A stretch of 64,000 nt of DNA from Mycobacterium sp. Root135 (GCF_001426545.1 NZ_LMEZ01000009.1:1-64000), one strand, 5' to 3'. Shown: positions 8,190 through 16,888, counted from the first letter of the stretch. The notes: a model not told the origin generated them from the letters alone. Made by a program: numbers and translations.

Positions 8190-9388
8190 CGCAAGGGCGC
8201 TGGAAGCTGGCGCTCGGGCTGCAGGCGAGCCTGGTGCAGGCGTCGTGGACGGGTGTCCGCCTCATGCTCGGGTACCGCGCCCTTGCCCTTGGAGCCGATC
8301 CGTTCTTTCTCGGCCTGCTCGCGTCTGCCTTCGCGCTACCCGCGTTGTTGGCCGCACTACCCGCCGGCCGGTTGACCGACCGGATTGGCGGCACGATGGT
8401 GGCGACGACGGGCATGGCGATCGCCGCAGTGGGTTGCGCAACCGGGTTTCTGGTTCCCGGGCAGTGGCCGTTACTGGTTTCCGCCGGGTGCATCGGCTTC
8501 GGTCAGATCCTGATCATGGTGGGACAGCAGACGTTCGTCGCGAACGTCAGCGCCCGGCATGGCAGCGACGCCGCGTTCGGCACCCTTACCGCCGCGGCGT
8601 CGATCGGGCAACTCGTCGGGCCGCCGTTGGTGACCGTGCTGGCGTCCTTGACGATCTTCGACGGGCAGGATAGCCCCAACACGACCGTGGGTCTGATCGC
8701 TTGCGTCGCACTAGTTTTGGTTCCGATGCCGGCGTACCTGATCCTGCGGCCGATCGACCGACGTCTGACCGACGCCAGAGTGGCGCGCGACGAGAAACCC
8801 GAGCGGGTCGCAGAACTGCTGAGGACACCTCAGATGTGGCGCTCGTTGATGGTCAGCGGCGCGGTTCTGGTCACGGTCGACCTGATGTATGCGTTCGTTC
8901 CCGTCTGGGCCACCCAACAGGGGATCAGTGCCACCGCCGTCGGTCTGCTACTTGCCCTGCGTGCCGCCGTGTCGGTGCTGAGCCGGTTCGGGCTGAGCCG
9001 ACTGGTCGCCCGCTTTGGACGCAAGGTCCTCATCATCGCCTCGATCGGCGCAGCGGTCGTCGGGCTCATAGCGCTTCCGTTCGTTGGGCTTTGGGGCGCC
9101 GCAGTCGTCATGATCGGCTTGGGTCTCGGCCTCGGCATACCCCAACCCCTGACCATGGCGTGGGTCACGTCTCTGACATCACCGGCGTCGCACGGAGCAA
9201 CGCTCGGCATGCGGCTGACGAGCAACCGCCTCGCCCAAATCACCCTCCCCCTCGCGGTGGGGGCCTTCGCCGCTCCGTTGGGCGTGCTCGGGATCTTTTG
9301 GGCCAACGCCGCGCTCCTGCTCGGGGCCATCGGCATCATGGCTCGTTCCGAGACGGATGGTGCGACGCCTCCACCGGGCGACGTCTAA
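8186..9388 (+). CDS. MFS transporter
   Basis: This is a 12-helix major facilitator superfamily permease of 400 residues. The conserved loop between helices 2 and 3 reads GRLTDRIGG, and a second half-repeat begins near residue 215 (MWRSLMVSGAVLVTVDLMYAF). The GTG start lies inside the regulator's stop (GTGA overlap), so the two are translationally coupled. Substrate and direction are not evident. Being coupled to the RpiR gene it may export or import the same class of carboxylate as the TTT system. It converges with and overlaps the next gene by 4 bp. Confidence 0.88.
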   Translation: MTQGRWKLALGLQASLVQASWTGVRLMLGYRALALGADPFFLGLLASAFALPALLAALPAGRLTDRIGGTMVATTGMAIAAVGCATGFLVPGQWPLLVSAGCIGFGQILIMVGQQTFVANVSARHGSDAAFGTLTAAASIGQLVGPPLVTVLASLTIFDGQDSPNTTVGLIACVALVLVPMPAYLILRPIDRRLTDARVARDEKPERVAELLRTPQMWRSLMVSGAVLVTVDLMYAFVPVWATQQGISATAVGLLLALRAAVSVLSRFGLSRLVARFGRKVLIIASIGAAVVGLIALPFVGLWGAAVVMIGLGLGLGIPQPLTMAWVTSLTSPASHGATLGMRLTSNRLAQITLPLAVGAFAAPLGVLGIFWANAALLLGAIGIMARSETDGATPPPGDV

Positions 9389-10317
9389 CCGTCACCCCGA
9401 TGGTCGGCGCCGAGCGCGTGGCGCATTCGGATGAGTTGAGCGTCGCGCCAGCGGACGCGCTCGTCCCAGTCCTCGAGGTCCACCAGCGCCCGGCGCTGCG
9501 CGGTCACCTCGGCAACCAACTCGGGTGTCCACGGATCATGTTGTCCGCGTTCGGCACCCATGCGTTCGTAGGCCGGACCCATCTTCGCGGCGTGGGATTC
9601 GATGCCGCCGCGGGTGTTCAGGTCGGACGTCTCGAACGGACCGATCACCGCCCAGCGGCGGCCCAACCCGCTGCGCACCACCTCGTCCACGTCGTCGACG
9701 CTCGCCACGCCGTCGCGGACCAGGCAGTACGCCTCCCTCAGCAGTGCGCCCTGCAGACGGTTGAACAGGAAGCCCTCGACCTCGCGGCGCACCAGAACGG
9801 GCCGAAGCCCGGCGGCGCGATACACCTCGGTTGCCCGCTCGGTGATGGCATCGGAGGTCACGGGGGACGGCACCACCTCGACGACGGGCAGCAGATAGGG
9901 CGGGTTCCCCGGATGGCCGACCAGGATGCGCTCCGCGACCGCGGCGTCGAGCCCGTCGGCTATCCGGCTCGCCACGATGGCCGAACTCGAACTTGCCAAC
10001 GGCACGTCGGCGCCGGTCCGAGTGGCGGCTTGCCGCAGCAATTCTCGTTTCAGCTCGACCCGCTCCGGCGCGCACTCCTGGACGAACCCCGAGCCCGTCA
10101 CCGCCACGTCGAGATCGGACGTGAACCGGACCAGCGCCGCGGCGTCCTCGGTGCCGGTGAATTGCGATAGCCGCTCCCGGAGGTCCGCCTCGGCCCGCGG
10201 AAGCGCGTCGTCGAAAGGGTCGTACACCGCGACGTCGAAACCGCTGCACGCGAACAGGATCGCAAACGACACCCCGATGGACCCCGCGCCGAGGACGGCC
10301 ACGGGCGGCGTGCTCAC
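9385..10317 (-). CDS. 3-hydroxyacyl-CoA dehydrogenase-fold NAD-dependent oxidoreductase
   Basis: The 310-residue protein belongs to the lambda-crystallin/L-carnitine dehydrogenase branch of the 3-hydroxyacyl-CoA dehydrogenase family. The NAD-binding GAGSIG lies at residues 10-15 and the branch motif HPGNPP has the catalytic histidine H135. The C-terminal helical domain follows. The preferred start is GTG at 10317, which overlaps the Fe-alcohol dehydrogenase stop as GTGA; the upstream ATG at 10326 is less likely. It is the third gene of an aldehyde dehydrogenase-alcohol dehydrogenase operon, suggesting oxidation of a 3-hydroxy acid or acyl-CoA produced downstream in that pathway. Confidence 0.85.
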   Translation of the reverse strand: MSTPPVAVLGAGSIGVSFAILFACSGFDVAVYDPFDDALPRAEADLRERLSQFTGTEDAAALVRFTSDLDVAVTGSGFVQECAPERVELKRELLRQAATRTGADVPLASSSSAIVASRIADGLDAAVAERILVGHPGNPPYLLPVVEVVPSPVTSDAITERATEVYRAAGLRPVLVRREVEGFLFNRLQGALLREAYCLVRDGVASVDDVDEVVRSGLGRRWAVIGPFETSDLNTRGGIESHAAKMGPAYERMGAERGQHDPWTPELVAEVTAQRRALVDLEDWDERVRWRDAQLIRMRHALGADHRGDG

Positions 10318-11579
10318 AGCTCCCACCAGCTCCGGTCGCCGTCGTAGCCGCGCTCGAGGATCGCCGTCACCGATTCCACGGTCAATTCGCGGGGGTTGTT
10401 GGCGGTCAGCCGGGTGGCCAGCATCGCCTGCTTGGCGACGAAGCCGAAGTCCGCCGGCTGGAGCCCGAGCGTGCGGATATCCAACGGCGCGCCAAGCGTC
10501 TCGAGGATGGCCTCGATGCGTTCGATGGCCGCCCGTGCTTGGGTCTCAAAGGGGTCCGATGCGTTGGCCACACCGAGGATGCGGCCGATCTCCGCGAACT
10601 CCGGAACCCTCGTCGGCAGGTTGTAGCGCATGACGTAGGGCAACAGGGCGCTGATCCCGAAGCCGTGCGGGGTGTGGGTGAGGTTGCCGATGGGGGACTG
10701 AATCGCATGTGCGCCAGCGGTTCCCGCGGTGTTGATCGCCATTCCCGCGCAGTAGGCACCGAACAGCGTGTTGGACCGCGCGTCGAGGTTCGTCGGATCG
10801 GCGGCCACGGCGGGCAGCGAGTCGTTGAGCAGCGCAAGGCCGTTGCGGGCGTAGACGTCTGCGAGCAGATTCTTGCCGGCGTACAGCGTGGTGGCCAACT
10901 GGTCGGCATCGGGGTTCTTCGCCCGGCCGGTGAACGACTCGATCAGGTGGGAGAGGGCGTCGGCGCCGGATGCCGCCGTCAGGCCCGGCGGGCAGGTCAG
11001 CGTGAGCTCCGGGTCGACGATCGCCGCGTACGCCTCCAGGTGCGGACTCGCGACCCCGACCTTCATGCCCTGCTCCTCGTCGAAGACCACTGAGATGCAG
11101 GTGACTTCGGCGCCCGTGCCACCGGTGGTGGGCACGGTGATCACCGGGATTCCCGGCCCGGGGACCAGGAACTGACCGTAGTAGTCGCGAACGTCGCCGC
11201 CGTGGGTGAGCACCACCGATGCGACCTTCGCGAGGTCCATGCAGGAACCGCCGCCGATGCCGACGATCGCGCCGATGGAGCTGCCGCCGAAGCGCTCGAC
11301 AACGTCGACGACGTTGCGGCGCGGCAGGTCCGGCTCCGTCCCGTCGTACACCGACACCGCAACACCCTGTTCCCGAACGGCGTCGACGATCTGCACGAAC
11401 TCGTCGCTGGCCGCCATCCGGGAGTCGGTGACCATCAGGACGCGCTCGGCGATCCCCTGCACGACACGCGCGATCTGCCTGCGCTGCCCTGGCCCGAACA
11501 ACACCATCGACGGCTGACGTAGCAGCCCAATGCCAAGGTCGTTGGCGGTGTGCATCGGCGACGCGATCGTGCTGGTCAT
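10314..11579 (-). CDS. Iron-containing (group III) alcohol dehydrogenase
   Basis: This NAD(P)-dependent alcohol dehydrogenase of the Fe-ADH family (421 aa) oxidises primary alcohols or hydroxy acids to aldehydes. It has the dinucleotide-binding GGGS at 109-112, GTGAEVT at 154-160, and a full set of metal ligands: D207 and H211 in GADALSHLIES, H291, and H305 in THTPHG. The long frame upstream (to 12860) is a shadow of the aldehyde dehydrogenase gene; the ATG at 11579 overlaps that gene's stop as ATGA. Relatives include 4-hydroxybutyrate and 6-hydroxyhexanoate-type dehydrogenases, which would fit the neighbouring ketone-cleavage genes, but the substrate is an inference. Confidence 0.92.
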   Translation of the reverse strand: MTSTIASPMHTANDLGIGLLRQPSMVLFGPGQRRQIARVVQGIAERVLMVTDSRMAASDEFVQIVDAVREQGVAVSVYDGTEPDLPRRNVVDVVERFGGSSIGAIVGIGGGSCMDLAKVASVVLTHGGDVRDYYGQFLVPGPGIPVITVPTTGGTGAEVTCISVVFDEEQGMKVGVASPHLEAYAAIVDPELTLTCPPGLTAASGADALSHLIESFTGRAKNPDADQLATTLYAGKNLLADVYARNGLALLNDSLPAVAADPTNLDARSNTLFGAYCAGMAINTAGTAGAHAIQSPIGNLTHTPHGFGISALLPYVMRYNLPTRVPEFAEIGRILGVANASDPFETQARAAIERIEAILETLGAPLDIRTLGLQPADFGFVAKQAMLATRLTANNPRELTVESVTAILERGYDGDRSWWEL

Positions 11580-13096
11580 GACAGTCCTTCTTCCTCGTTG
11601 ACGGTGAGCGCGAGGTACTTCGGTTCCAGGTAGTCGTGGATGGCGTCGTGTCCGCCTTCGCGTCCGAGGCCGGACGCCTTCACGCCGCCGAACGCCGCCG
11701 CGGGGTCGGCCATGATGCCGCGGTTGACGCCGACCATGCCGAAGTCGAGCCGCTCGCTCACGGCGACGGCCCTGGACAGATCCCTGGTGAACACGTAGGC
11801 CGCCAGCCCGTACTTCGTGTCGTTGGCGAAGGCGATCGCCTCGGCCGTCGACCCGACTTCGTACACGGTGGCGATGGGGGCGAACAGTTCTCGGCTGCAC
11901 AGTTCTTCCGGGCGGTCGTGCACGCGGAACACCGTCGGCTCGAAGAAGTAGCCCGCGCCGTCGTGGGCGGACCCGCCGACCAACAGTTCGGCACCCGCCG
12001 CGCGCAGCGTCTCGACCAGGCCGACGACGGTGTCGCGTTGGCGCTCGGAGATGATCGGCCCGACGTCGACGCCCGCGTCGAACCCGTTTCCGACGACCAG
12101 CTGCTTGGTGAGTTCGACGAACCGCTCGGTGAACTGCCCGATCACGTCGGTGTGCACGATGATGCGGTTGGCTGCGACGCACGCCTGTCCCGCGTTGCGG
12201 AACTTGGAGACGACGGCTTGCTGGGCGGAGAGTTCGACGTCGGCGTCGTCCAGCACGATGAACGGTCCGTCGCCGCCCAGTTCCATCGAGGTGTTGATGA
12301 TGCCGGGCGCGGCCTGTTCCAACAGGGTGGCTCCCACGCCGGTCGACCCGGTGAAGCTCACCTTGCGCAGGCGCTCGTCGGCCATCAGGGCCGCCGACAC
12401 CGGGCCCGAATCGGTGGTGTGGACGAGGTTCACCACGCCGCTGGGAAAGCCTGCCTCGCGCAGGGTTTCGACGAACAGGGCACACGTGAGCGGCGTTTCC
12501 TTTGCCGACTTCACGATGACCGGGCAACCGGCGGCCAGGGCGGCACCCGCCTTGCGGGCGATCATCAACATGGGGAAGTTCCACGGGGTGATGAGCAGGG
12601 CTGGCCCGACGGGCTGGTGCGTGGTGATCACGCGGTAGCCGCCGTGGGACGCCGGCGCCCACGTGCCGTGCAGGTGGGCGATCTGCTCGGTGTACCAGAG
12701 GAAGAACTCCGCCGACAGCGCGAACTCGGCGCGCGACTCCGTCAGGGGCTTGCCGCTCTCGGCGGTCATCACGTCGGCGAACTCGGCGGCGCGCGCCAGC
12801 AGGAGGCCGTGGGCGCGGGTGAACAGGTCGGCACGGTCGCGCGGCGCGACGTGTCGCCACCGGGACTGCGCGTCGGCCGACGCGTCGAGGGCCGCGATCG
12901 CGTCGGAGGGTCCGCCGTCGGACATCTGGGCGATCTCATTGCCGGTCGCGGGGTCGAGGACGGCGAATGTCGCTCCGGCAGTTCGCCATTCACCTCCGAT
13001 GAACAATCCCGTCGGCACCCGATGGCCGTGTACGACCGCGGTGTCGGGCTCGGGGCCGATGGAGGTGTTGGGGGGTCCGGCCAGCGTCGTCGTCAT
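11576..13096 (-). CDS. NAD(P)-dependent aldehyde dehydrogenase (succinate-semialdehyde dehydrogenase-like)
   Basis: This is a 506-residue aldehyde dehydrogenase with the active-site nucleophile C306 in NAGQACVAAN, general base E272 in MELGGDGPF and the conserved N173 in TPWNFP. It oxidises an aldehyde, probably an omega-oxo acid, to the acid. It heads the operon that continues with the Fe-alcohol dehydrogenase and the hydroxyacyl-CoA-type dehydrogenase. Upstream of its ATG a TAGCGT -10-like hexamer (13110-13105, minus strand) sits eight bases before the start, so the transcript may be leaderless. A TGCGTC-N4-TGAGACA box is centred about 50 bp upstream of the start. A paralogue is at 37744-39192. 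Confidence 0.93.
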   Translation of the reverse strand: MTTTLAGPPNTSIGPEPDTAVVHGHRVPTGLFIGGEWRTAGATFAVLDPATGNEIAQMSDGGPSDAIAALDASADAQSRWRHVAPRDRADLFTRAHGLLLARAAEFADVMTAESGKPLTESRAEFALSAEFFLWYTEQIAHLHGTWAPASHGGYRVITTHQPVGPALLITPWNFPMLMIARKAGAALAAGCPVIVKSAKETPLTCALFVETLREAGFPSGVVNLVHTTDSGPVSAALMADERLRKVSFTGSTGVGATLLEQAAPGIINTSMELGGDGPFIVLDDADVELSAQQAVVSKFRNAGQACVAANRIIVHTDVIGQFTERFVELTKQLVVGNGFDAGVDVGPIISERQRDTVVGLVETLRAAGAELLVGGSAHDGAGYFFEPTVFRVHDRPEELCSRELFAPIATVYEVGSTAEAIAFANDTKYGLAAYVFTRDLSRAVAVSERLDFGMVGVNRGIMADPAAAFGGVKASGLGREGGHDAIHDYLEPKYLALTVNEEEGLS

Positions 13097-13134
13097 GGTT
13101 CATCACGCTAAGACGGGAATGTGACCCCGGATAC

Positions 13135-13157
13135 GACTGCGTCTTTTTGAGACAGTC
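13135..13157. promoter_or_regulatory. Shared cluster operator, site A (TGCGTC-N4-TGAGACA inside GACTG...CAGTC)
   Basis: An imperfect palindrome with arms GACTG and CAGTC encloses TGCGTC, four bases, then TGAGACA (13138-13154). It lies between the aldehyde dehydrogenase gene and the enhancer-binding-type regulator, about 39 bp upstream of the former's start. The same arrangement with identical spacing recurs twice at 15804-15841, which is strong internal evidence for a common binding site of the adjacent regulator. Confidence 0.65.
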
Positions 13158-13254
13158 GCACGCGGGACCGACTTCGGCCCGCAGGATCAGGTCTAGGATT
13201 TGTGATCCAGATCGCATTTAGCCGATTGGCCTCCCGAAGGCGTGAGGTGAGGAG

Positions 13255-14985
13255 ATGCCCGTGTCGGAACGGCCAAGGGGTTCGAGGCTCGAGGAGCTTC
13301 GGGCGGAAATCTTGACTGCCTCGGACCCCGATCGCGCGGTGCCTGCGGGGCTCCTCGAATCGTGGCTGCGGTCGAAGAACGCGCTGGGTGCGCCGGGAAA
13401 CGTCCGCGACGTCCCGCGCGTCGACGAGGACCTGATCGACAACCACCTGCTCGAGATGTTTCAGGCCCCGATGGCCCGCGCCGCTGAGGATCTGGCCGGC
13501 TCGGGCATGGGTCTGCTACTCGCCGACGCTCATGGTCGCATCGTGCAGCGGTGGTCGCTGGACTCGTCGGCGATGAACCAGCTGGACCGCCTCGGGACGG
13601 TGCGCGGTGCCGTACTCGCCGAGGACGCCGTCGGGACCAACGGCGTGGGCACGGCGATCGCGTCGGGCAGGAGCGTGCAGATCTCCGGCGCCGAGCACTT
13701 CGCCGACGTCTATCACGACGCGCTGTGCACCGGTGCGCCGGTCTGGCATCCCATCACCGGCAAGCTGCTGGCCGCGGTCACCATGTCGACCAAGATCGAC
13801 GAACGTAGCGGACTCCTGCTGCCGTTGACGAATTCACTTGCCGCACAACTGCAACAGCACGTCCTCGACGCCGCGCAGCCGGGCTCGCGCGCCATGCTGG
13901 CTGCCTTCCTCGACGCGTCCGCGCGGCACGACGGACCCGTGGTGGCGTTCGGTCCGGACGGGCTGACGATGCGGAGCAGGCGCGCCGGGGAACTGACCCA
14001 GACCGACGTCGACCTGATCGGCCACCTGTGCGCCGGGCTGCGGCACGAGACCCGCCTCACCGCGGAGCTGTCGACTGGTACGACGGCCGTCGACGCCACG
14101 GTGCTCGACGCCGGTGCGGGCGTCGTAGCGGCCCTGCGGCCTGCGCCACGGGTGACGGTCGGTCATGGCAGGCCCGCCTCGGATGGGCTCGTGGGCCAGA
14201 CCAAGTCGTGGCTGGGGGTGGCCCACCACGTCAGCAGGCACATCTCCGCGCGCACGGCACTTCTCGTCGCGGGCGAACCGGGCAGCGGCAAGACCTCACT
14301 GGCCCTTGGCCGCCCGTACCGGCCGGGCTCGGTACAGCCCGACGTCGCGGTGGTGCACACCGCGCAGCGGCAGATCATCGGCGACCAGGCGTGGCTGCAG
14401 GAACTCGTCGATGCGGTCGAAGGCCCGACCCGGGTGGTGGTCCGCGCGGTGGAGCATCTCGACCCTCGGGCGCTCGCCGCTCTGCGGTCGTTGATCGAGG
14501 CCAACACCGGCCTGGGCTCGGTTCTCGTCACGGCGACGGCCGCCACGCAGTCCGAGGCCGCGGCCATGGCCACCCGGCTTGGCGTGGCGATGGTCTGGGT
14601 GCCGCCGCTGCGGGAACGGTCCTCGGACATCCCCGCGTTGTGGAATGCCTTTGCCGCCCAACGCTCTCCGGGATTGCGCCTGACGCTGGGCGACGACGCG
14701 CGCCGCGCGTTGGAGGCTGCCGGGTGGCCTGGGAATCTTGCCGAGCTTCGGACGTTGGTCGCCCAGATGGTGGCCGAGGGGTCCCGCGGTGTGGTGCAAC
14801 TCGACCAGCTGCCCGATTCGTTAAGGGCGCACCGCTCCTGGTCGATGATCGAGCGGACCGAGATGGAGACCATCCGCCGGGCCCTTCAGGAGGCAGGCGG
14901 CAACCGGTCCAAGGCAGCCGAGCTGCTCGGTGTCTCGCGCGCGACGATCCACCGAAAGCTCAAGACCTACAACCTTTCTGGCTAG
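13255..14985 (+). CDS. AcoR/MimR-type enhancer-binding-like regulator lacking the GAFTGA loop
   Basis: The 576-residue protein has the layout of bacterial enhancer-binding regulators. A GAF-like sensory region spans about residues 75-200 (ending in VWHPITGKLLAAVTMS), an AAA+ domain has Walker A GEPGSGKT at 340-347, and a C-terminal Fis-type helix-turn-helix begins near 545 (NRSKAAELLGVSRATIHRKL). I see no GAFTGA sigma54-contact loop, and mycobacteria have no sigma54. It should therefore activate through a sigma70-type mechanism. The ATG at 13255 follows a GAGGTGAGGAG ribosome site. It stands between the two catabolic arms of the cluster, both carrying the shared operator, and probably responds to an alcohol or ketone. 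Confidence 0.9.
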   Translation: MPVSERPRGSRLEELRAEILTASDPDRAVPAGLLESWLRSKNALGAPGNVRDVPRVDEDLIDNHLLEMFQAPMARAAEDLAGSGMGLLLADAHGRIVQRWSLDSSAMNQLDRLGTVRGAVLAEDAVGTNGVGTAIASGRSVQISGAEHFADVYHDALCTGAPVWHPITGKLLAAVTMSTKIDERSGLLLPLTNSLAAQLQQHVLDAAQPGSRAMLAAFLDASARHDGPVVAFGPDGLTMRSRRAGELTQTDVDLIGHLCAGLRHETRLTAELSTGTTAVDATVLDAGAGVVAALRPAPRVTVGHGRPASDGLVGQTKSWLGVAHHVSRHISARTALLVAGEPGSGKTSLALGRPYRPGSVQPDVAVVHTAQRQIIGDQAWLQELVDAVEGPTRVVVRAVEHLDPRALAALRSLIEANTGLGSVLVTATAATQSEAAAMATRLGVAMVWVPPLRERSSDIPALWNAFAAQRSPGLRLTLGDDARRALEAAGWPGNLAELRTLVAQMVAEGSRGVVQLDQLPDSLRAHRSWSMIERTEMETIRRALQEAGGNRSKAAELLGVSRATIHRKLKTYNLSG

Positions 14986-15002
14986 CAAGCCGGCCGGCTG
15001 AG

Positions 15003-15734
15003 CTACTGCGCCAGGTAGCCGCCGTCGATCACCAGTTCCGAACCGGTGACGAAGCTGGCCTCGTCGGAGGCGAGGAAGACCACGCCGTTGGCGATCTCCT
15101 CGGGCAGCCCCGGCCGGCCCATCGGAGTGTGCGACACGACGAAGTCGTTGATCTCGACCTCCTGAGCGTCGGTCAGCGGCGTCTTGATGAACCCGGGGTG
15201 CACCGAGTTCACCCGCACGTTGTCCTTCGCGTAGCTGATGGCGGCGCTCTTCGACATGTTGCGAACCGCGCCCTTGGTGGCGTGATAGGCGTGCGCGCCT
15301 GGCACGGCGGCGTTGCCCCAGATCGACGACACGTTGACGATCGAGCCGCTGCGTCGCCCCACCATGTGTGGGATCACCGAACGCATGCCGAGGAACGTGC
15401 CGGTCTGATTGGTGGCGATGACGCGTTCCCATTCGGCGACGCTGAGTTCGTGCAGTGCCTGGTAGGCGATGATGCCCGCGTTGTTGGCCAGGACGTCGAC
15501 GCGTCCGTAGCGGTCGATCACGTCGTCGATCACCGTTGCCCAGTCGTCTTCCTGGGACACGTCCAACTGGCGGTAGTCGATGCCCGCCGAACGCGGCCCG
15601 AACGACTCGTCGGTCTTGGACCGACCGGTCGCGATGGTGGTGGCGCCCTCCCTGGCGAAGGCCTCCGCGATGGCGTGCCCAATGCCCCGGCACGAGCCGG
15701 TGACCAGTGCAATCTTGCCGTCCAAACGGTTCAT
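15003..15734 (-). CDS. SDR-family NAD(P)-dependent alcohol dehydrogenase
   Basis: This is a classical short-chain dehydrogenase/reductase of 243 residues. It has the cofactor loop TGSCRGIG at 12-19, NNAG at 84-87, catalytic serine in NVSSIWG (136/137) and the Y150-x3-K154 pair in YHATK. The C-terminus ends DGGYLAQ, typical of secondary-alcohol or 3-oxoacyl reductase-like members. The gene lies between the regulator (convergent) and the esterase-monooxygenase pair (divergent). The likely job, by context, is oxidation of a secondary alcohol to the ketone used by the Baeyer-Villiger enzyme. Family membership is firm; the substrate is inferred. Confidence 0.92.
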   Translation of the reverse strand: MNRLDGKIALVTGSCRGIGHAIAEAFAREGATTIATGRSKTDESFGPRSAGIDYRQLDVSQEDDWATVIDDVIDRYGRVDVLANNAGIIAYQALHELSVAEWERVIATNQTGTFLGMRSVIPHMVGRRSGSIVNVSSIWGNAAVPGAHAYHATKGAVRNMSKSAAISYAKDNVRVNSVHPGFIKTPLTDAQEVEINDFVVSHTPMGRPGLPEEIANGVVFLASDEASFVTGSELVIDGGYLAQ

Positions 15735-15803
15735 CGGTGGATCCCCTCGTCAGTGGTTCGTGGTGGCTGAAGCCTGACGTGACGCACGGGCCGCGAGGTG
15801 ACG

Positions 15804-15820
15804 TGCGTCACGGTGAGACA
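15804..15820. promoter_or_regulatory. Shared cluster operator, site C (TGCGTC-N4-TGAGACA)
   Basis: Both half-sites and the 4-base spacer are identical to site A at 13138-13154. It lies between the divergent SDR and esterase genes, 106 bp upstream of the esterase start. Its left end also forms an inverted repeat with TGACGCAC at 15780-15787. Confidence 0.6.
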
Positions 15821-15824
15821 GCAC

Positions 15825-15841
15825 TGCGTCAATTTGCGACA
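15825..15841. promoter_or_regulatory. Shared cluster operator, site B (TGCGTC-N4-TGCGACA)
   Basis: This differs from sites A and C by one base in the right half-site. It begins exactly 21 bp after site C, two turns of the helix, so the two copies face the same side of the DNA. Tandem in-phase sites are typical for activators that bind cooperatively. Confidence 0.6.
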
Positions 15842-15925
15842 CCACCCGGTGGTCGCCCGACCCCGACCCACACTGGCTGCAGTGCCGCAGGTCACAGTCG
15901 CGGTGGACCAGATCAGGAGAGCCGA

Positions 15926-16870
15926 ATGACCATCCAACCGACCGATCCGCTGGGCCGGATGTACGCCGAGTGGACCGAGGAGTTCATCGCCAATCCCGAC
16001 ATGTCACTGCGGCTCATGCGGTGGCTGTTCGAGGACTGGCAGCGCGTCACCACCGAACCGTCCGACGTCACCTATGAGACCACCGAATTGGGTGGTGTCC
16101 CAGGAATTCTGGTGACGCCGCTAACGGCCGACCCCAGCCAGGTGCTGGTTTTCCTGCACGGCGGCGGCTTCGCGTTGGGATCGTCGGCCAGTCACCGCAA
16201 GCTGGCCGGCCACGTCGCCAAGGCCTGCGGCGCCCACGCCTTCGTCGCCGACTTCCGGCGTGCCCCCGAGCATCCCTTCCCTGCCCAGCTCGACGACGTG
16301 ACCGCGGTGTTCGACGCGCTGGTCGACGGTGGCACCGACCCGGCCGACATCACCTTCGTCGGGGACAGCGCCGGCGCCAGCATCGCCATCGCCACCACGC
16401 TGCGCATGCTGCGTGACGGCCGACGCACCCCGGGCCTCGTCGTGACCGTCTCGCCGTGGCTGGACATGGAGAACACGGGGGAGACCCTGGTGACCAACGA
16501 CGCCACCGACTTCCTGATCACGCGAGAAGGACTGCAGGGCAACATCGATCGCTACCTCTCCGGTGGTGCCGACCCGACCGATCCGCTGGTGAACCCGCTC
16601 TACGCGGACTTCGCCGGATTCCCACCGCTGTACGTCACCGCCTCCGACGCCGAATCGCTCTTCTCCGACGCCACTCGGTTGGAGGCATTGGCCAGGGCGG
16701 CGGGCGTGGACGTCACGTTCGACGTTGCGCACGATGAGCAGCACGTGTTCCCCCTACAGGCAGGCAATTTGGCATCTGCCGACGCGGGTGTCGCCGCCAT
16801 CGCCGACTGGTACCGCGCACGCCGCACCGCCAAAGCCCATCAGCACCTCACCCCCTCCGCCGCCGTCTGA
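15926..16870 (+). CDS. Alpha/beta hydrolase (hormone-sensitive lipase/esterase family)
   Basis: The 314-residue alpha/beta hydrolase has the HSL-family oxyanion motif HGGG (78-81), the nucleophile elbow GDSAG with S148, and downstream D241 (or D248) and H273 completing a triad. It should hydrolyse a carboxylic ester or lactone. The start chosen is the ATG at 15926, preceded by AGGAG; the open frame further upstream overlaps the promoter sites. It is 18 bp ahead of the Baeyer-Villiger monooxygenase on the same strand, an arrangement seen in ketone pathways where the monooxygenase makes the ester that this enzyme cleaves. Confidence 0.92.
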   Translation: MTIQPTDPLGRMYAEWTEEFIANPDMSLRLMRWLFEDWQRVTTEPSDVTYETTELGGVPGILVTPLTADPSQVLVFLHGGGFALGSSASHRKLAGHVAKACGAHAFVADFRRAPEHPFPAQLDDVTAVFDALVDGGTDPADITFVGDSAGASIAIATTLRMLRDGRRTPGLVVTVSPWLDMENTGETLVTNDATDFLITREGLQGNIDRYLSGGADPTDPLVNPLYADFAGFPPLYVTASDAESLFSDATRLEALARAAGVDVTFDVAHDEQHVFPLQAGNLASADAGVAAIADWYRARRTAKAHQHLTPSAAV

Positions 16871-16888
16871 ACCGAAGGAACAACGACC

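Noticed and set aside
10314..12860. An 848-residue frame that could be read as a fusion containing Fe-alcohol dehydrogenase
   Set aside because: The extra N-terminal part is arginine-rich shadow of the aldehyde dehydrogenase gene, and an ATG at 11579 overlapping that gene's stop gives a normal-sized enzyme. Similar extended frames before tctA, the Mo subunit, purN, purH and sfnG were trimmed for the same reason.
13097..13254. Sigma54 (-24/-12) promoter expected for an enhancer-binding regulator
   Set aside because: No GG-N10-GC element was evident, the regulator has no GAFTGA loop, and mycobacteria lack sigma54.
14988..14999. Palindrome AGCCGGCCGGCT between the regulator and the SDR gene
   Set aside because: It is short, GC-only and lies between convergent stops. 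It might help termination but is expected by chance at this GC content.
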